A stretch of DNA of 64,000 nt from Cecembia calidifontis (GTDB lineage: Bacteria > Bacteroidota > Bacteroidia > Cytophagales > Cyclobacteriaceae): positions 62,001-126,000 of the forward strand of contig NZ_SGXG01000001.1 in NCBI RefSeq assembly GCF_004216715.1, in the 5' to 3' direction. Both the position numbers and the translations under genes were made by a program. Below the pieces are notes generated by a model that worked only from the letters and a program-made list of their open reading frames with translations, was not told the DNA's origin and did not search any database. This document shows positions 30,401-37,446 of the stretch, in pieces (the first letter of the stretch is position 1; each line of letters begins with the position of its first letter).

Positions 30401-30476
30401 CAATTACCGAGAAGACCATCAAGGCCAAAAAGGTCATAAAAACAGCAATCGGTCTGGCTAATAAAAATCTCACCAT
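27426..30476 (-). CDS. RND-family efflux permease (first of two)
   Basis: This 1016-residue RND transporter has the N-terminal helix MVRFLLARPIAVFMTFLALMVFSVIVFRTLPISLLPPIDVP and the motif GLALGLGMLIDNSIIVLDN (about residues 388-406), with the helix 4 Asp of the proton relay. The second half has AIGLVVMLGIMVNDAILKIDT. It lies 5 bp downstream of the adaptor gene, so the two are co-transcribed. It differs clearly from the other permease in this operon. No outer-membrane TolC-type gene is in the window, so the exit channel must be encoded elsewhere. Confidence 0.92.
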   Translation of the reverse strand: MVRFLLARPIAVFMTFLALMVFSVIVFRTLPISLLPPIDVPQIVIKVNYPNASPEAIEQNVLSPIRESLMTLNGLEDMDSKAGAEVGSVRLVFDYDTPMDLAYIEVNEKIDRLTNSLPSDLSRPQVIRVNTNDIPVVRVQVTPKAGFDFTEVSLLTENVLKKRLEQLEGVSLVDINGKKERIITVSPDKAALRALGMSEDHVINAIQFGNEELPGISVEDGQFRYYLRLATRVDNPADIMKLPVTAPDGVTVDLGRVAKVQYEVNEVMGYHLFGKEEGLVITVHKQAAAKMNELLPKVYEAIDIFREDYPQVDFALTQDQSVLLNAGISNLQTSLLFGGIFAFGVLFIFMGNYRTPIIIGISLPSSLLISFLVFYFFGLSINVISLSGLALGLGMLIDNSIIVLDNITRKRKEGLALFDACVEGVNEVMSALISSVLTTLAVFVPLVFLSGISGALFFDQAVSVAAFLGVSLLVAFILLPMLYHFFFRKRSDDGLPEEDSRFFKAVLKGYKGLYVKIFAKRGFSLGVFLVLIPAGLALAYLLQIQGLPPIEKFDAVVKIDWNEPIGVAQNKNRVLALLESMQGAYEKAEADIGVRQFILFDGESSLQEAHLYFLFETQAAKTEAMAHLQSMLRTGYPNARIEISDAPNAFDQLFASNLPFYEVRWKDLTTKRPVEEDRMDAWLLEFPVPDIERGPSLQKEASVVFRLDPSRMALYGIQANDLLEQVKRLFGAYTITDIKRFGEITPIKLSAERRDFEAILRNNSIKGKDGTEYVLNNFVRFDYENQYKFVTADKGGVYQSVLLTSAEPTKYNSAIFNWGADRNLSVSFFGQFFKDRETIRELIGVLLVAVLLLYFILSAQFESFVQPLIVIFTLPLGIAGAFLVLLLTGTSLNVMSAIGLVVMLGIMVNDAILKIDTINRLRIKYASTLSGKEALDRALFEAGEIRLKPILMTSVTTILALLPVVFSSGLGADLQRPLVFSVIGGLTIGTFTALYFVPLAYWFLVRHKKLDTRLKT

Positions 30477-30481
30477 GGCAA

Positions 30482-31555
30482 TTACTCTTTGATAATTTGT
30501 ACAGGTGCCTGATGGGCCAATTGCAGATTATTGGAGGTAATAACAATCATGCCCGCTTCAATTCCTGAAAGTACTTCCACTTCCCTTCCATTGTCCTTTC
30601 CTACTTCCACATAATTCCATTTGGATTCATTGTTTTCTATGGTGAAAACAACCGGACGGTTGGAACGGTACACGAGGGCTTCTTTGGGCACAACCAAGGA
30701 ATTGTTCTGGGGAGCACGGATAATGGCACGTGCATTCATGCCGGGAAGCAGACCTTTGGTGGCACTCATTAAAATCGAAACTTGTACGAGGCCGTTTTCA
30801 TCCACCTTGGGATTAATACTTCTCACTGTACCTGTCAAATCCGGAAAACCACCTCCAACCGGATAGATTTCAGCTTTTTGACCGATTGAAATCAGGTTGA
30901 TATCAGATTCCAGAACCTTCACTTTGATTTCCAGCTGTCCGGTATTGATGATTTCAAACAATTCGTCCCCAGCATTCACCAAAGTACCGGATTTAACTTT
31001 TATATCGGCGATTCTTCCAGAAATAGGGGCTTTTATGGTGGATTTCTCCAGGTCCATTACGGCTTCCCTGAGATCAAGTTCTGCAGCATATAACCCACTT
31101 TTTACTTTTAGATAATCTTCAATTTCTTTTTTCCGTTTTTCGTCATTTCCCTCAAATACTTCCGAAAAACTGAGCGCTTCGGATTGGTAATTGACCTCTG
31201 CATTTTTAAGGGCTATTTTTGCTTTTTCAAGCTTAAGCTGACTTTCCCTGAGGTCCAATCTGGCCAAAGTTTTCCCTTTCTCCACAAAATCTCCCTCCTT
31301 TAACGTCATCAGTTCCAATATCCCGGAGCGCTCTGCATTGATTTTTATTTGCTCCAAGGCTTCCATTTTCCCTGTAGCATTGATCAGGTAATCAAAAGAT
31401 TTCCGCTCCGCCTGTGCCACCCGCACAGGAGTGGCAGATACTTCCGCGCGGAAGGACTCCAAAGGTTGATCCTGACTTTTACCTTCTTCTTCTTTACAGG
31501 AAATAAAAACCAAAGCGGCAATCGCCAAAAAAAACTGAAATCTATGAGTCTTCAT
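30482..31555 (-). CDS. RND efflux periplasmic adaptor (membrane fusion protein), lipoprotein
   Basis: The 357-residue protein starts with a lipoprotein signal ending LVFISC, so it is anchored by lipid. The order is typical of HlyD/AcrA adaptors: a lipoyl half-motif (ATGKMEALEQIKINAERSG), an alpha-helical hairpin (about residues 105-165, rich in Lys and Glu), the second lipoyl half (LEKSTIKAPISGRIADIKVKSGTLV), then beta-barrel and membrane-proximal domains (MNARAIIRAPQNNSLVVPKEALVYR). The adaptor bridges the inner-membrane pump and an outer-membrane channel. It is the first gene of the operon. The upstream region has only a weak promoter match (TGCATTTG near 31608). Confidence 0.92.
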   Translation of the reverse strand: MKTHRFQFFLAIAALVFISCKEEEGKSQDQPLESFRAEVSATPVRVAQAERKSFDYLINATGKMEALEQIKINAERSGILELMTLKEGDFVEKGKTLARLDLRESQLKLEKAKIALKNAEVNYQSEALSFSEVFEGNDEKRKKEIEDYLKVKSGLYAAELDLREAVMDLEKSTIKAPISGRIADIKVKSGTLVNAGDELFEIINTGQLEIKVKVLESDINLISIGQKAEIYPVGGGFPDLTGTVRSINPKVDENGLVQVSILMSATKGLLPGMNARAIIRAPQNNSLVVPKEALVYRSNRPVVFTIENNESKWNYVEVGKDNGREVEVLSGIEAGMIVITSNNLQLAHQAPVQIIKE

Positions 31556-31747
31556 TATAGCAAAGTTTTGAATCCTTAAATAACTAAGTTTTTAACTAAA
31601 ATTCAAATGCAGTTGATGAAAAATCTTCAAAACTAATTTTTTTTGGATGACTTTTGCAGGAATATGGAATCATCAACCTGATGTCCAATTTTTATTCTTG
31701 AAAATTTCCAACAAAAAAAGAAGGAAAATCGGCACACACTTTGCGTA

Positions 31748-31776
31748 TTTGATTTCGGATAAATATTTTAATTTTG
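31748..31776 (+). promoter_or_regulatory. Possible promoter of the small outer-membrane protein gene
   Basis: TAATTTTG (31769-31776) matches the TAnnTTTG -7 box and stands 31 bp before the start codon. The nearest TTTG upstream (31748-31751) leaves a spacer of 17 nt, shorter than usual, so this is only a fair match. Confidence 0.45.
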
Positions 31777-31807
31777 AGCAGATTTTGTAAAATTTAAACT
31801 TGAAACT

Positions 31808-32254
31808 ATGAAAAAACTATTGGTATTACCCCTTCTCTTTTTGATCATGATGTCTTTGAACCAGGCAAAGGCACAGGAAGTTGGTTTGAGATTCGGAGAT
31901 GTTTTAGGTAACAATGTAGCCATCGACGGTATTTTTGCCTTGGGCAAATACAGCAGGGTGCATGCTGATTTGGCTTTTGGCAACAGAGGTGTAGGTATGG
32001 AGGCACTTTGGAACTTTATTTACAGGCCTTTGGGAGCTGAGGCTTTCCACTGGTATGTAGGTGTGGGTCCTTCCTTGTTGATCGGAGACCCCTTCATATT
32101 TGGTGTCAGTGGTGAAATTGGTTTAGAATACAAATTCAGAGAAGTGCCTTTGGTACTAGGTCTTGATTGGAGGCCAAGAGTTGACATTGTGGAGGTTACT
32201 GATTTTAGGCCAGGTGGATTTGGATTGAACATCCGCTATGCTTTTGGCAGATAA
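31808..32254 (+). CDS. Small outer-membrane beta-barrel protein
   Basis: A signal peptide (MKKLLVLPLLFLIMMSLNQAKA, cleavage before QEVGLRF) precedes about 126 residues of alternating polar and non-polar strands with many Gly and aromatic residues, ending in IRYAFGR. This is the pattern of a small eight-strand barrel of the OmpA/OmpX-like or DUF3996-like kind found in Bacteroidota. The exact family and role are unknown; structural integrity of the outer membrane or small-molecule binding are both possible. It is a single-gene unit with its own terminator. Confidence 0.65.
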   Translation: MKKLLVLPLLFLIMMSLNQAKAQEVGLRFGDVLGNNVAIDGIFALGKYSRVHADLAFGNRGVGMEALWNFIYRPLGAEAFHWYVGVGPSLLIGDPFIFGVSGEIGLEYKFREVPLVLGLDWRPRVDIVEVTDFRPGGFGLNIRYAFGR

Positions 32255-32273
32255 ATCAAAAGGCAATTAAATC

Positions 32274-32308
32274 AAAAAAACCTGGTTGTAAAGACAGCCA
32301 GGTTTTTT
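32274..32308 (+). terminator. Terminator of the small outer-membrane protein gene
   Basis: AAAAAAACCTGG and CCAGGTTTTTT form a strong stem with a 12-nt loop, followed by T. It lies 19 bp after the stop codon and can also act against the convergent RlpA-like gene. Confidence 0.85.
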
Positions 32309-32351
32309 CTTTAATTACCATGATCATATAAAAACTATGTGATTATTTTTT

Positions 32352-32891
32352 TTAATTCATTGCCAGTAGAGTCGGTTCCAAGCTGAAATTCGGACTCAAA
32401 GAAAAAATACAGGGCCTCTCGAAAACTATTAGATTTTCATAAAGCCTAAGTCTAAGGTCTTCCGGTTTTTCATCCTGAAAGTGTTCCATCAGGGAAATGA
32501 TGGTTTCTTCATCCGGAACTTCCACCCTCACCTTGACTATGCCGTCTCTGACCATATCCAGTTCCTGCGCAGCAGCCTTGGAAAGATCGATAATCCTTTT
32601 GGAAGACTGGGGAAGCCGGTCATTGACTTTCAACCATACTTCTTTCCCATTTTTAAGGTTAGTCACTTTCAACATGGTCCCAAATGGTAGGTATTTATGC
32701 GCAGCGGTCAACTCTTCCATATTGTACACTTCACCGCTAGCTGTTTTTCTTAAATGGAACTTACGGCCATAAAAACTCGCTACACCTTCCTGGATTTTCA
32801 AACGTTCTTCCACAGGCGGCAAAGAATCATTACTTCCCGCAAAAGCGGCAAATTGAACAACTACAACTAATATCAGTGCAATTAATTTCAT
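32352..32891 (-). CDS. RlpA-like septal ring / double-psi beta-barrel protein
   Basis: This secreted protein of 179 residues has a signal peptide (VVVQFAAFA|GS) and an RlpA-like double-psi beta-barrel domain (about residues 33-122). The conserved parts are GVASFYGRKFHLRKTASGE, AAHKYLPFGTMLKVTNL and VNDRLPQSSKRIIDLSKAAAQEL. In RlpA lytic transglycosylases the catalytic Asp sits in a ND-R-GPF motif. Here ND-R is kept but the following residues are LPQ and not GPF, as in many Bacteroidota forms, so activity is uncertain. No SPOR domain is present. The C-terminal 50 residues are not recognisable. Confidence 0.85.
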   Translation of the reverse strand: MKLIALILVVVVQFAAFAGSNDSLPPVEERLKIQEGVASFYGRKFHLRKTASGEVYNMEELTAAHKYLPFGTMLKVTNLKNGKEVWLKVNDRLPQSSKRIIDLSKAAAQELDMVRDGIVKVRVEVPDEETIISLMEHFQDEKPEDLRLRLYENLIVFERPCIFSLSPNFSLEPTLLAMN

Positions 32892-33220
32892 AACATACGA
32901 AAAAGCAATTCACGTACCAAAAACAATCCGTTTACGGGATTTAATGAATTTTAACAATCCATCAAGCTTATTAGAAGTTTGAAGATAGTGAAAATAAATG
33001 GGATATAAAACCATACATTAAAACCTAAACCACCTCTTTTTCAACTGATTAATCAATTCATTTATTTAAAAATTATTATTTGTTACCTAAAATCCCATCT
33101 TAAGAAATAAAGCAATAATTAAAAGATACAAAAACATATTTTCTAAGTTTCTATTTGAAAATCGGCAAAATGAAATCTTCGGAATCTAATTTAAGAGATT
33201 TGACAAAAATCTATCCTTTT
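32892..33220. other. Non-coding stretch, nothing recognised
   Basis: This AT-rich region of 329 bp separates the RlpA-like gene from the cassette region. I see no convincing gene, RNA, repeat or strong promoter in it. A short minus-strand open stretch ending in LPIFK directly after the peptide gene could be a relic of a propeller gene end but is too short to support. Confidence 0.4.
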
Positions 33221-33430
33221 TTATTGATTGCCTTCATCGCATCGGTGTGGATTGCATCCTGCCCCCCATCCAGTACAATGAGTATAGTACCGTAAGTCTC
33301 CAAAACACAACCTTGCCTCAGCCATTTTTAGAAAATTACTAGCCACGACCAGATTTGAGCTCCTCGAACTAGATAATCCTAAGGTAAAACTCAAAGCACA
33401 AATTGTCAAAATTACACTGATCCTTTTCAT
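33221..33430 (-). CDS. Small secreted cysteine-rich peptide (cassette A, second peptide)
   Basis: The 69-residue product has a signal peptide (MKRISVILTICALSFTLGL) and a mature part with four cysteines spaced C-x9-C-x6-C-x4-C. The peptide at 35845-36060 has exactly the same spacing, and both share the pattern (N/E)(K)LV-A-NF/Y-KM before the first cysteine. This resembles the NVEALA-type peptides that accompany propeller lipoproteins in Bacteroidales, but no NVEALA motif is exact. It lies 79 bp after the reconstructed end of the cassette A propeller gene, and no propeller gene follows it. It has no G-tract leader of its own. Function unknown. Confidence 0.65.
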   Translation of the reverse strand: MKRISVILTICALSFTLGLSSSRSSNLVVASNFLKMAEARLCFGDLRYYTHCTGWGAGCNPHRCDEGNQ

Positions 33431-33565
33431 AATTTTTTATTTAACTAACTAGAATTCAATTATCAATAATCTTTTTCTAAAATCTTTTTAGTTTTAAACT
33501 AAAAAACCCTAATCTGATTCCAATAGAATCTTTAGGTTCATTTTTAAAATAACTGGAAAGCCATG

Positions 33566-34663
33566 TTCAAGTCATAAATGCAACGCCTAATTTTTTCATT
33601 AGACATTCGATAGGACTAAGATAATTAAACTTTCTTATTGGCCTGTTATTGATTTTGGTTTCTATATTTTGGATCTGTTCCCGAGAGATTTGATTGAGGT
33701 CAGTACCCTTTGGCAGGAAAGCCCTGATAAGTCCGATTCTGTTTTCCACTGTTCCTTTATCCTGTGAAGTGTATGGTCTTGTAAAGAATGTTGGGATATT
33801 GAATTTATCTCTGATTTTATAATGGTTTGCGAATGCCATATCATTATCGAAAGTGATTGATTTGAAGAACGAAGCACCAATTCTCTGTATTCTCTTTGCT
33901 ATTTTCTGTTCAATGATATCTGCATTTTTACCATCAAGTTTCTCTATGGTAGTAACCAAGGTTGCCCTGTCCACCAGTACCAAAAGAGCTGATTTGTGGT
34001 TTTTCCCCATCATAAGGTCTACTTCAATATCTCCTATCCTTTGTCTTTTTTCAACTACAGGAGGCCTTTGGTCAATTGGAACTCTCTCCCTGATAATTCC
34101 TCTGGTATGCCTGTAATTACCTCTCTTACGCTTTCTTTTACCATGCCGGAGATTCTTGTAAAGCTCCCTGTCCCTTCGGTATCTCCAATGGCTACTTTTT
34201 TTGGCAGTAAATATCCAGTTGTAGAGTGTCTCATGACAAACCCCTTCTTTACCTTGTTTCTTCCAGGTGACCGATATTAGCTCTGGGCTCAATTTGTCAA
34301 CAACAAGGAATTTGCGGGCCTCTTCTTTAAGGGACTCGGTAAATTTGATTCGCTTTCTCTTGAGTCTATGTCTTTCGTCTGTACGGTTCTGGGCAACTGC
34401 AGCCTTATATTCACCGCTATAACGGCCCCTCTTGCCGGTATTTCTTTGAAGTTCTCTGGATACAGTACTTTTGTTGACACCGATAATCGCAGCGATTTTG
34501 GTCTGGGAAGTTCCGTTTCTAAATAAAGCCTCTATTTGGTACCTTTGTTCCTGGCTGAGATGTTTAAATTTATTCATGACAACACTAAATTAATATTTTC
34601 AGCCTAAGGGAAGGAACCTAGGTTCCTTCCCTTAAACCCTTAGTGTTGCATTTATGACTTGAA
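33566..34663. mobile_element. IS30-family insertion sequence, 1098 bp
   Basis: The inverted repeats TTCAAGTCATAAATGCAAC lie at 33566-33584 and 34645-34663, perfect over 19 bp. I see no target duplication directly outside them. A perfect 30-bp palindrome (34605-34634, TAAGGGAAGGAACC-TA-GG...) lies between the right end and the transposase start. It replaced the end of the cassette A propeller gene. Confidence 0.9.
33567..34577 (-). CDS. IS30-family transposase
   Basis: This 336-residue protein begins with the IS30 helix-turn-helix (KHLSQEQRYQIEALFRNGTS, then IAAIIGVNKSTVSREL). The DDE catalytic domain shows IGDIEVDLMMGK, ITFDNDMAFANH and the GTVENRIGLIRAFLPKGTDL segment with Glu. The stop codon lies in the left inverted repeat. 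Complete and probably functional. Confidence 0.93.
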   Translation of the reverse strand: MNKFKHLSQEQRYQIEALFRNGTSQTKIAAIIGVNKSTVSRELQRNTGKRGRYSGEYKAAVAQNRTDERHRLKRKRIKFTESLKEEARKFLVVDKLSPELISVTWKKQGKEGVCHETLYNWIFTAKKSSHWRYRRDRELYKNLRHGKRKRKRGNYRHTRGIIRERVPIDQRPPVVEKRQRIGDIEVDLMMGKNHKSALLVLVDRATLVTTIEKLDGKNADIIEQKIAKRIQRIGASFFKSITFDNDMAFANHYKIRDKFNIPTFFTRPYTSQDKGTVENRIGLIRAFLPKGTDLNQISREQIQNIETKINNRPIRKFNYLSPIECLMKKLGVAFMT

Positions 34664-35844
34664 TATAGGAAAATCCATGTCTTGAAATTTATTTTTTAAC
34701 TGGATTATTTCAGTCTTGTAACTCTCTAATACAGGCTCATCAGATAAATCGAGCAGTTTAAATAATGGAATAATAAAATAAACAGAATTGCCTTCCACAG
34801 CCATGGGACCGGATAAAAAAGAAGTTAGAGGGCTTTCCCTTGTTAGATAAGTTCTGTTATTTTGTTTATCAAAAACCCCTACCCTGAAATCAACTATTTT
34901 TTGTGAATTTTTATTTTTTTTCTTGTTCCACCCAAAATAAAGATGGTTTTCTGATTCCTCAAAAAACCGAGTTGGAAATGAAAGTTCTCCAGTGGCTAAG
35001 GTTTCGAAAAAGCTATTTAATTGATGTTTTTTATCTTGTGGCCAAATTGGTTGAGAACTTAGGAATTGATACTTGGGAAAATGTTCATCCTGATTTATCT
35101 CGTAAATCACTGAATTTGCAGGTTCTTGATACAAAATCCCTCCCTCATAGCCCTTAGTAATATGACCTGAAATATTTTTGAGGATTATTGGAAACACATC
35201 TTTTGGAAAAGGAAAAAGTCTCTTTATGCTTTTCCCTGCACTATCCAACAGCTCAAAATTTGAAAATTCTTCATTAAAGTAGGTTATAGACATACCGATT
35301 TTCCCCTTTCCATCAACAGAAAGCATATCAGATTGATTTTTAAGTTTAATTTTTCTTTTAAAATTTCCTTCCAAATCAAAAAATGCCAAGCTTCGTTCTT
35401 CAATACTAATCAGAAGCAATTCCCCACTTGCTTCACTTAATGAAAAATCAGCTATATCGGGCAACTCATCAGGCCCACTTCCAAATTTTCCTATTTTTGC
35501 AATTTGATAACCATCATTTGACGTTTTTATCAACGTTCCAAATTCCTTGTCCAATAAATAAAAATTTTCCTCTGAAACTTGAAGCCTGTAGATGTCAACA
35601 AGAAAATTTTTCTCTTCTATGTTTATTGGTATAATTTCCTTTAATTCAAATAAACTTTCAATGGGATATTCTTCATGGACATTTACAATATATTTAGGTA
35701 TAGGTTCCGAATTTTTATCTTTTCGATCTTCATACCTCTTCCCATAACACCCTTGAAAAAAAATTACAATCAGTGTTAACAACAGATACTTCGTAAAAAT
35801 ATTTGATCTGTAATTTCCCTTTCCTAAACCACAAAAAGTTGATT

Positions 35845-36060
35845 TCATGTGTCTGCTTTTTTGCACCTAACTATCTGACATCCCATTCCAGAAGCTGAAC
35901 ACTCAGTTGCATACATTAAAGCCTCAGGACACCATTTAGGAGTCGGCATCTTCGAATAATTTGTTTGAGCAACTAATTTCTCACCACTCTTTGAATAGAA
36001 GAAACTTAATGTAAAGTTCAGCCCTACTACTAATACTATCATTGCCAATTTTTTCATCAT
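35845..36060 (-). CDS. Small secreted cysteine-rich peptide (cassette A, first peptide)
   Basis: The 71-residue product has a signal peptide (MMKKLAMIVLVVGLNFTLSFF) and a mature part ending WCPEALMYATEC, SASGMGC and QIVRCKKADT, with spacing C-x9-C-x6-C-x4-C as in the peptide at 33221-33430. Its TGA stop overlaps the ATG of the propeller gene, so the two are translationally coupled and likely act together. Transcription should start at the conserved G-tract leader directly upstream. Function unknown; it could be a ligand, a folding partner or a processed signal for the propeller lipoprotein. Confidence 0.7.
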   Translation of the reverse strand: MMKKLAMIVLVVGLNFTLSFFYSKSGEKLVAQTNYSKMPTPKWCPEALMYATECSASGMGCQIVRCKKADT

Positions 36061-36205
36061 TTCAAAAATTTATTTTCCATTTCGCACCAAGCAGGGCAGG
36101 ATCACATTCCCTAAAAAGTAATGCTTCCGGAATACCTTAACTTTTCAGACTAAATTTACCCCCCCCCGAAATTAAAAAACAAGTTTTCACTAAGTTTTTT
36201 TATTT
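36061..36205 (-). promoter_or_regulatory. Conserved G9 leader, copy A
   Basis: On the minus strand it reads AACTTAGTGAAAACTTG, TTTTTTAATTTC, nine G, TAAATTTAG and then a conserved leader to the peptide start. TTG at 36182-36180 and TAAATTTA at 36158-36151 can serve as -33 and -7 elements with a 21-nt spacer that includes the G tract (C run at 36159-36167). The transcribed part can form AAAAGT/ACTTTT and AGGG/CCCT stems. The rest up to 36329 holds nothing recognisable. Confidence 0.65.
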
Positions 36206-36329
36206 TTTATTGACTTTATTTGCCATTGCGCAATAAGTAACATAAAAACCAAAAATGAACCTTCAAATTATTATCATAAGGAAGGCTATTTCATCTGAAA
36301 TCTTTAAAATTCCGGAAACCATTTTGCCC

Positions 36330-37445
36330 TCAATCCCTATTCAGTTCTATTTGAAAAGAATGATTAGCATTTTTTTGAAAGAATAATGAGTCAATATTAC
36401 GTACTTCTGAATCTTTTAGAAAATCTCCTTCTTTGTAAGTTTCCGGAGACAGGACCCTATTGAGAATCAATTTTGTGGTTTGGTTGGTGATAAATTCTGA
36501 GTCATCCTTGAAATTCAACTTGGTTTGGACAAAATAGTCCACATTTTTTATCACTTGTTTTCCGTTCAAGTGTTCCAACTCAAATAAAAGTTCTTGGGAC
36601 AAAAGATGAGCTGAAAAACCAATAGTGGGTTTGGTTTTGAGATTTGAGTTGGCATAGTAAGCCTTATGCCCATACTGGTTCAACCAAATGCTACATTTAT
36701 TTATTAGGAAGGTTTCTTTTTCAATCCAAAGTTTACCATCTTCATGAAGTTTTTTACCTTTGGATGTGACTTGTATCAGATAGTGTCTTTCATCTTCATC
36801 TATTAATTCATAGCTATATTTTCTAAAATTCCAATCCAAGAAGAAATCAGGCCAGTGACTTCCTTCGAAAAAAAACCTATTGACATAGCTAAAAAAATTA
36901 GTTGAAATAAATTCCTGATGATCTTGCCAGAATTCCGGCTCTGATACCTTAGATTCCAGTATCCTGAATTCAGGCAATCTTCGGACATGGGGCGAATACC
37001 TATCAAACAAGATAAACCTGTCTGAGTAATAAGAGCCAGAAGGTGTTGAAATTTTCACCCTATTCCCTAATTCATACCTGCTTAAGGATGGAGATCCATG
37101 GTACTGAATGAAAAGTAAATCCCTGGCTTTTTGAAATATTTCTTCCGGTTTAAGATAAACTACTTCTACTTCCGGAAGTAGGTATGTTGCCGTAGTTAAA
37201 ACGACATCTAAAAAACCGACAGAAGATTCTACAAAAATTGATCTTGACTGGAAACCCAAACATTGGAAATTAATCTGTTTATCTTCAGACAATTCAATTT
37301 TAAATTCTCCCGCGTTGTTGCTTACAGAATAATTACCTCCCGATTGGATCAAAACACTGGGAATGGGATTACCTTCTTTGTCTTTGACTAGCCCATGAAT
37401 CAATTCATTTATCTGAAACAAGCAAAGAATTAAAAACAACTTCAT
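36330..37445 (-). CDS. Carboxypeptidase-like regulatory domain protein (cassette B)
   Basis: This protein of 371 residues has a short signal peptide and an N-terminal carboxypeptidase D regulatory-like (Ig-fold) domain. The relevant part is GLVKDKEGNPIPSVLIQSGG, then SNNAGEFKIEL and NFQCLGFQSRSI, about residues 18-85. A poorly known region follows, with SWFxxN-like aromatic-rich strands (WPDFFLDWNFRKYSYELID). Such domains precede TonB-dependent receptors, but here there is no plug or barrel. It starts 1 bp after the propeller gene upstream, so it belongs to the same transcript. It may be a surface or periplasmic partner of the propeller lipoproteins. Function unknown. Confidence 0.7.
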   Translation of the reverse strand: MKLFLILCLFQINELIHGLVKDKEGNPIPSVLIQSGGNYSVSNNAGEFKIELSEDKQINFQCLGFQSRSIFVESSVGFLDVVLTTATYLLPEVEVVYLKPEEIFQKARDLLFIQYHGSPSLSRYELGNRVKISTPSGSYYSDRFILFDRYSPHVRRLPEFRILESKVSEPEFWQDHQEFISTNFFSYVNRFFFEGSHWPDFFLDWNFRKYSYELIDEDERHYLIQVTSKGKKLHEDGKLWIEKETFLINKCSIWLNQYGHKAYYANSNLKTKPTIGFSAHLLSQELLFELEHLNGKQVIKNVDYFVQTKLNFKDDSEFITNQTTKLILNRVLSPETYKEGDFLKDSEVRNIDSLFFQKNANHSFQIELNRD

Positions 37446-37446
37446 T

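Larger units (their letters stand above)
33509..35848 (-). pseudogene. Six-bladed beta-propeller lipoprotein (cassette A), C-terminus displaced by IS30
   Basis: The gene starts at ATG 35848, overlapping the peptide stop as ATGA; an upstream in-frame ATG at 35866 is also possible. A signal peptide ends in FFQGC, a lipobox. The body carries repeated propeller blades and the family motif IGKFGSGPDELPDIADF, typical of the DUF5128/six-bladed propeller proteins of Bacteroidota. An IS30-type element enters at 34663. The surviving frame ends DFPIFKS with the last two residues and the stop supplied by the IS. Joining the flanks gives DFPIHGFPVILKMNLKILL... and a stop at 33509-33511, so only about 15 residues are lost. 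The truncated protein (to 34652) may still fold. Confidence 0.75.

Noticed and set aside
33566..34663. A 2-4 bp target duplication around IS30
   Set aside because: Bases directly outside the 19-bp inverted repeats (CATG and TATA) do not match.
36159..36167. C run as an assembly artefact
   Set aside because: Four separate copies show the same length in the same position with flanking differences, so it is a real repeated feature; the exact length in cells still needs read-level checking.
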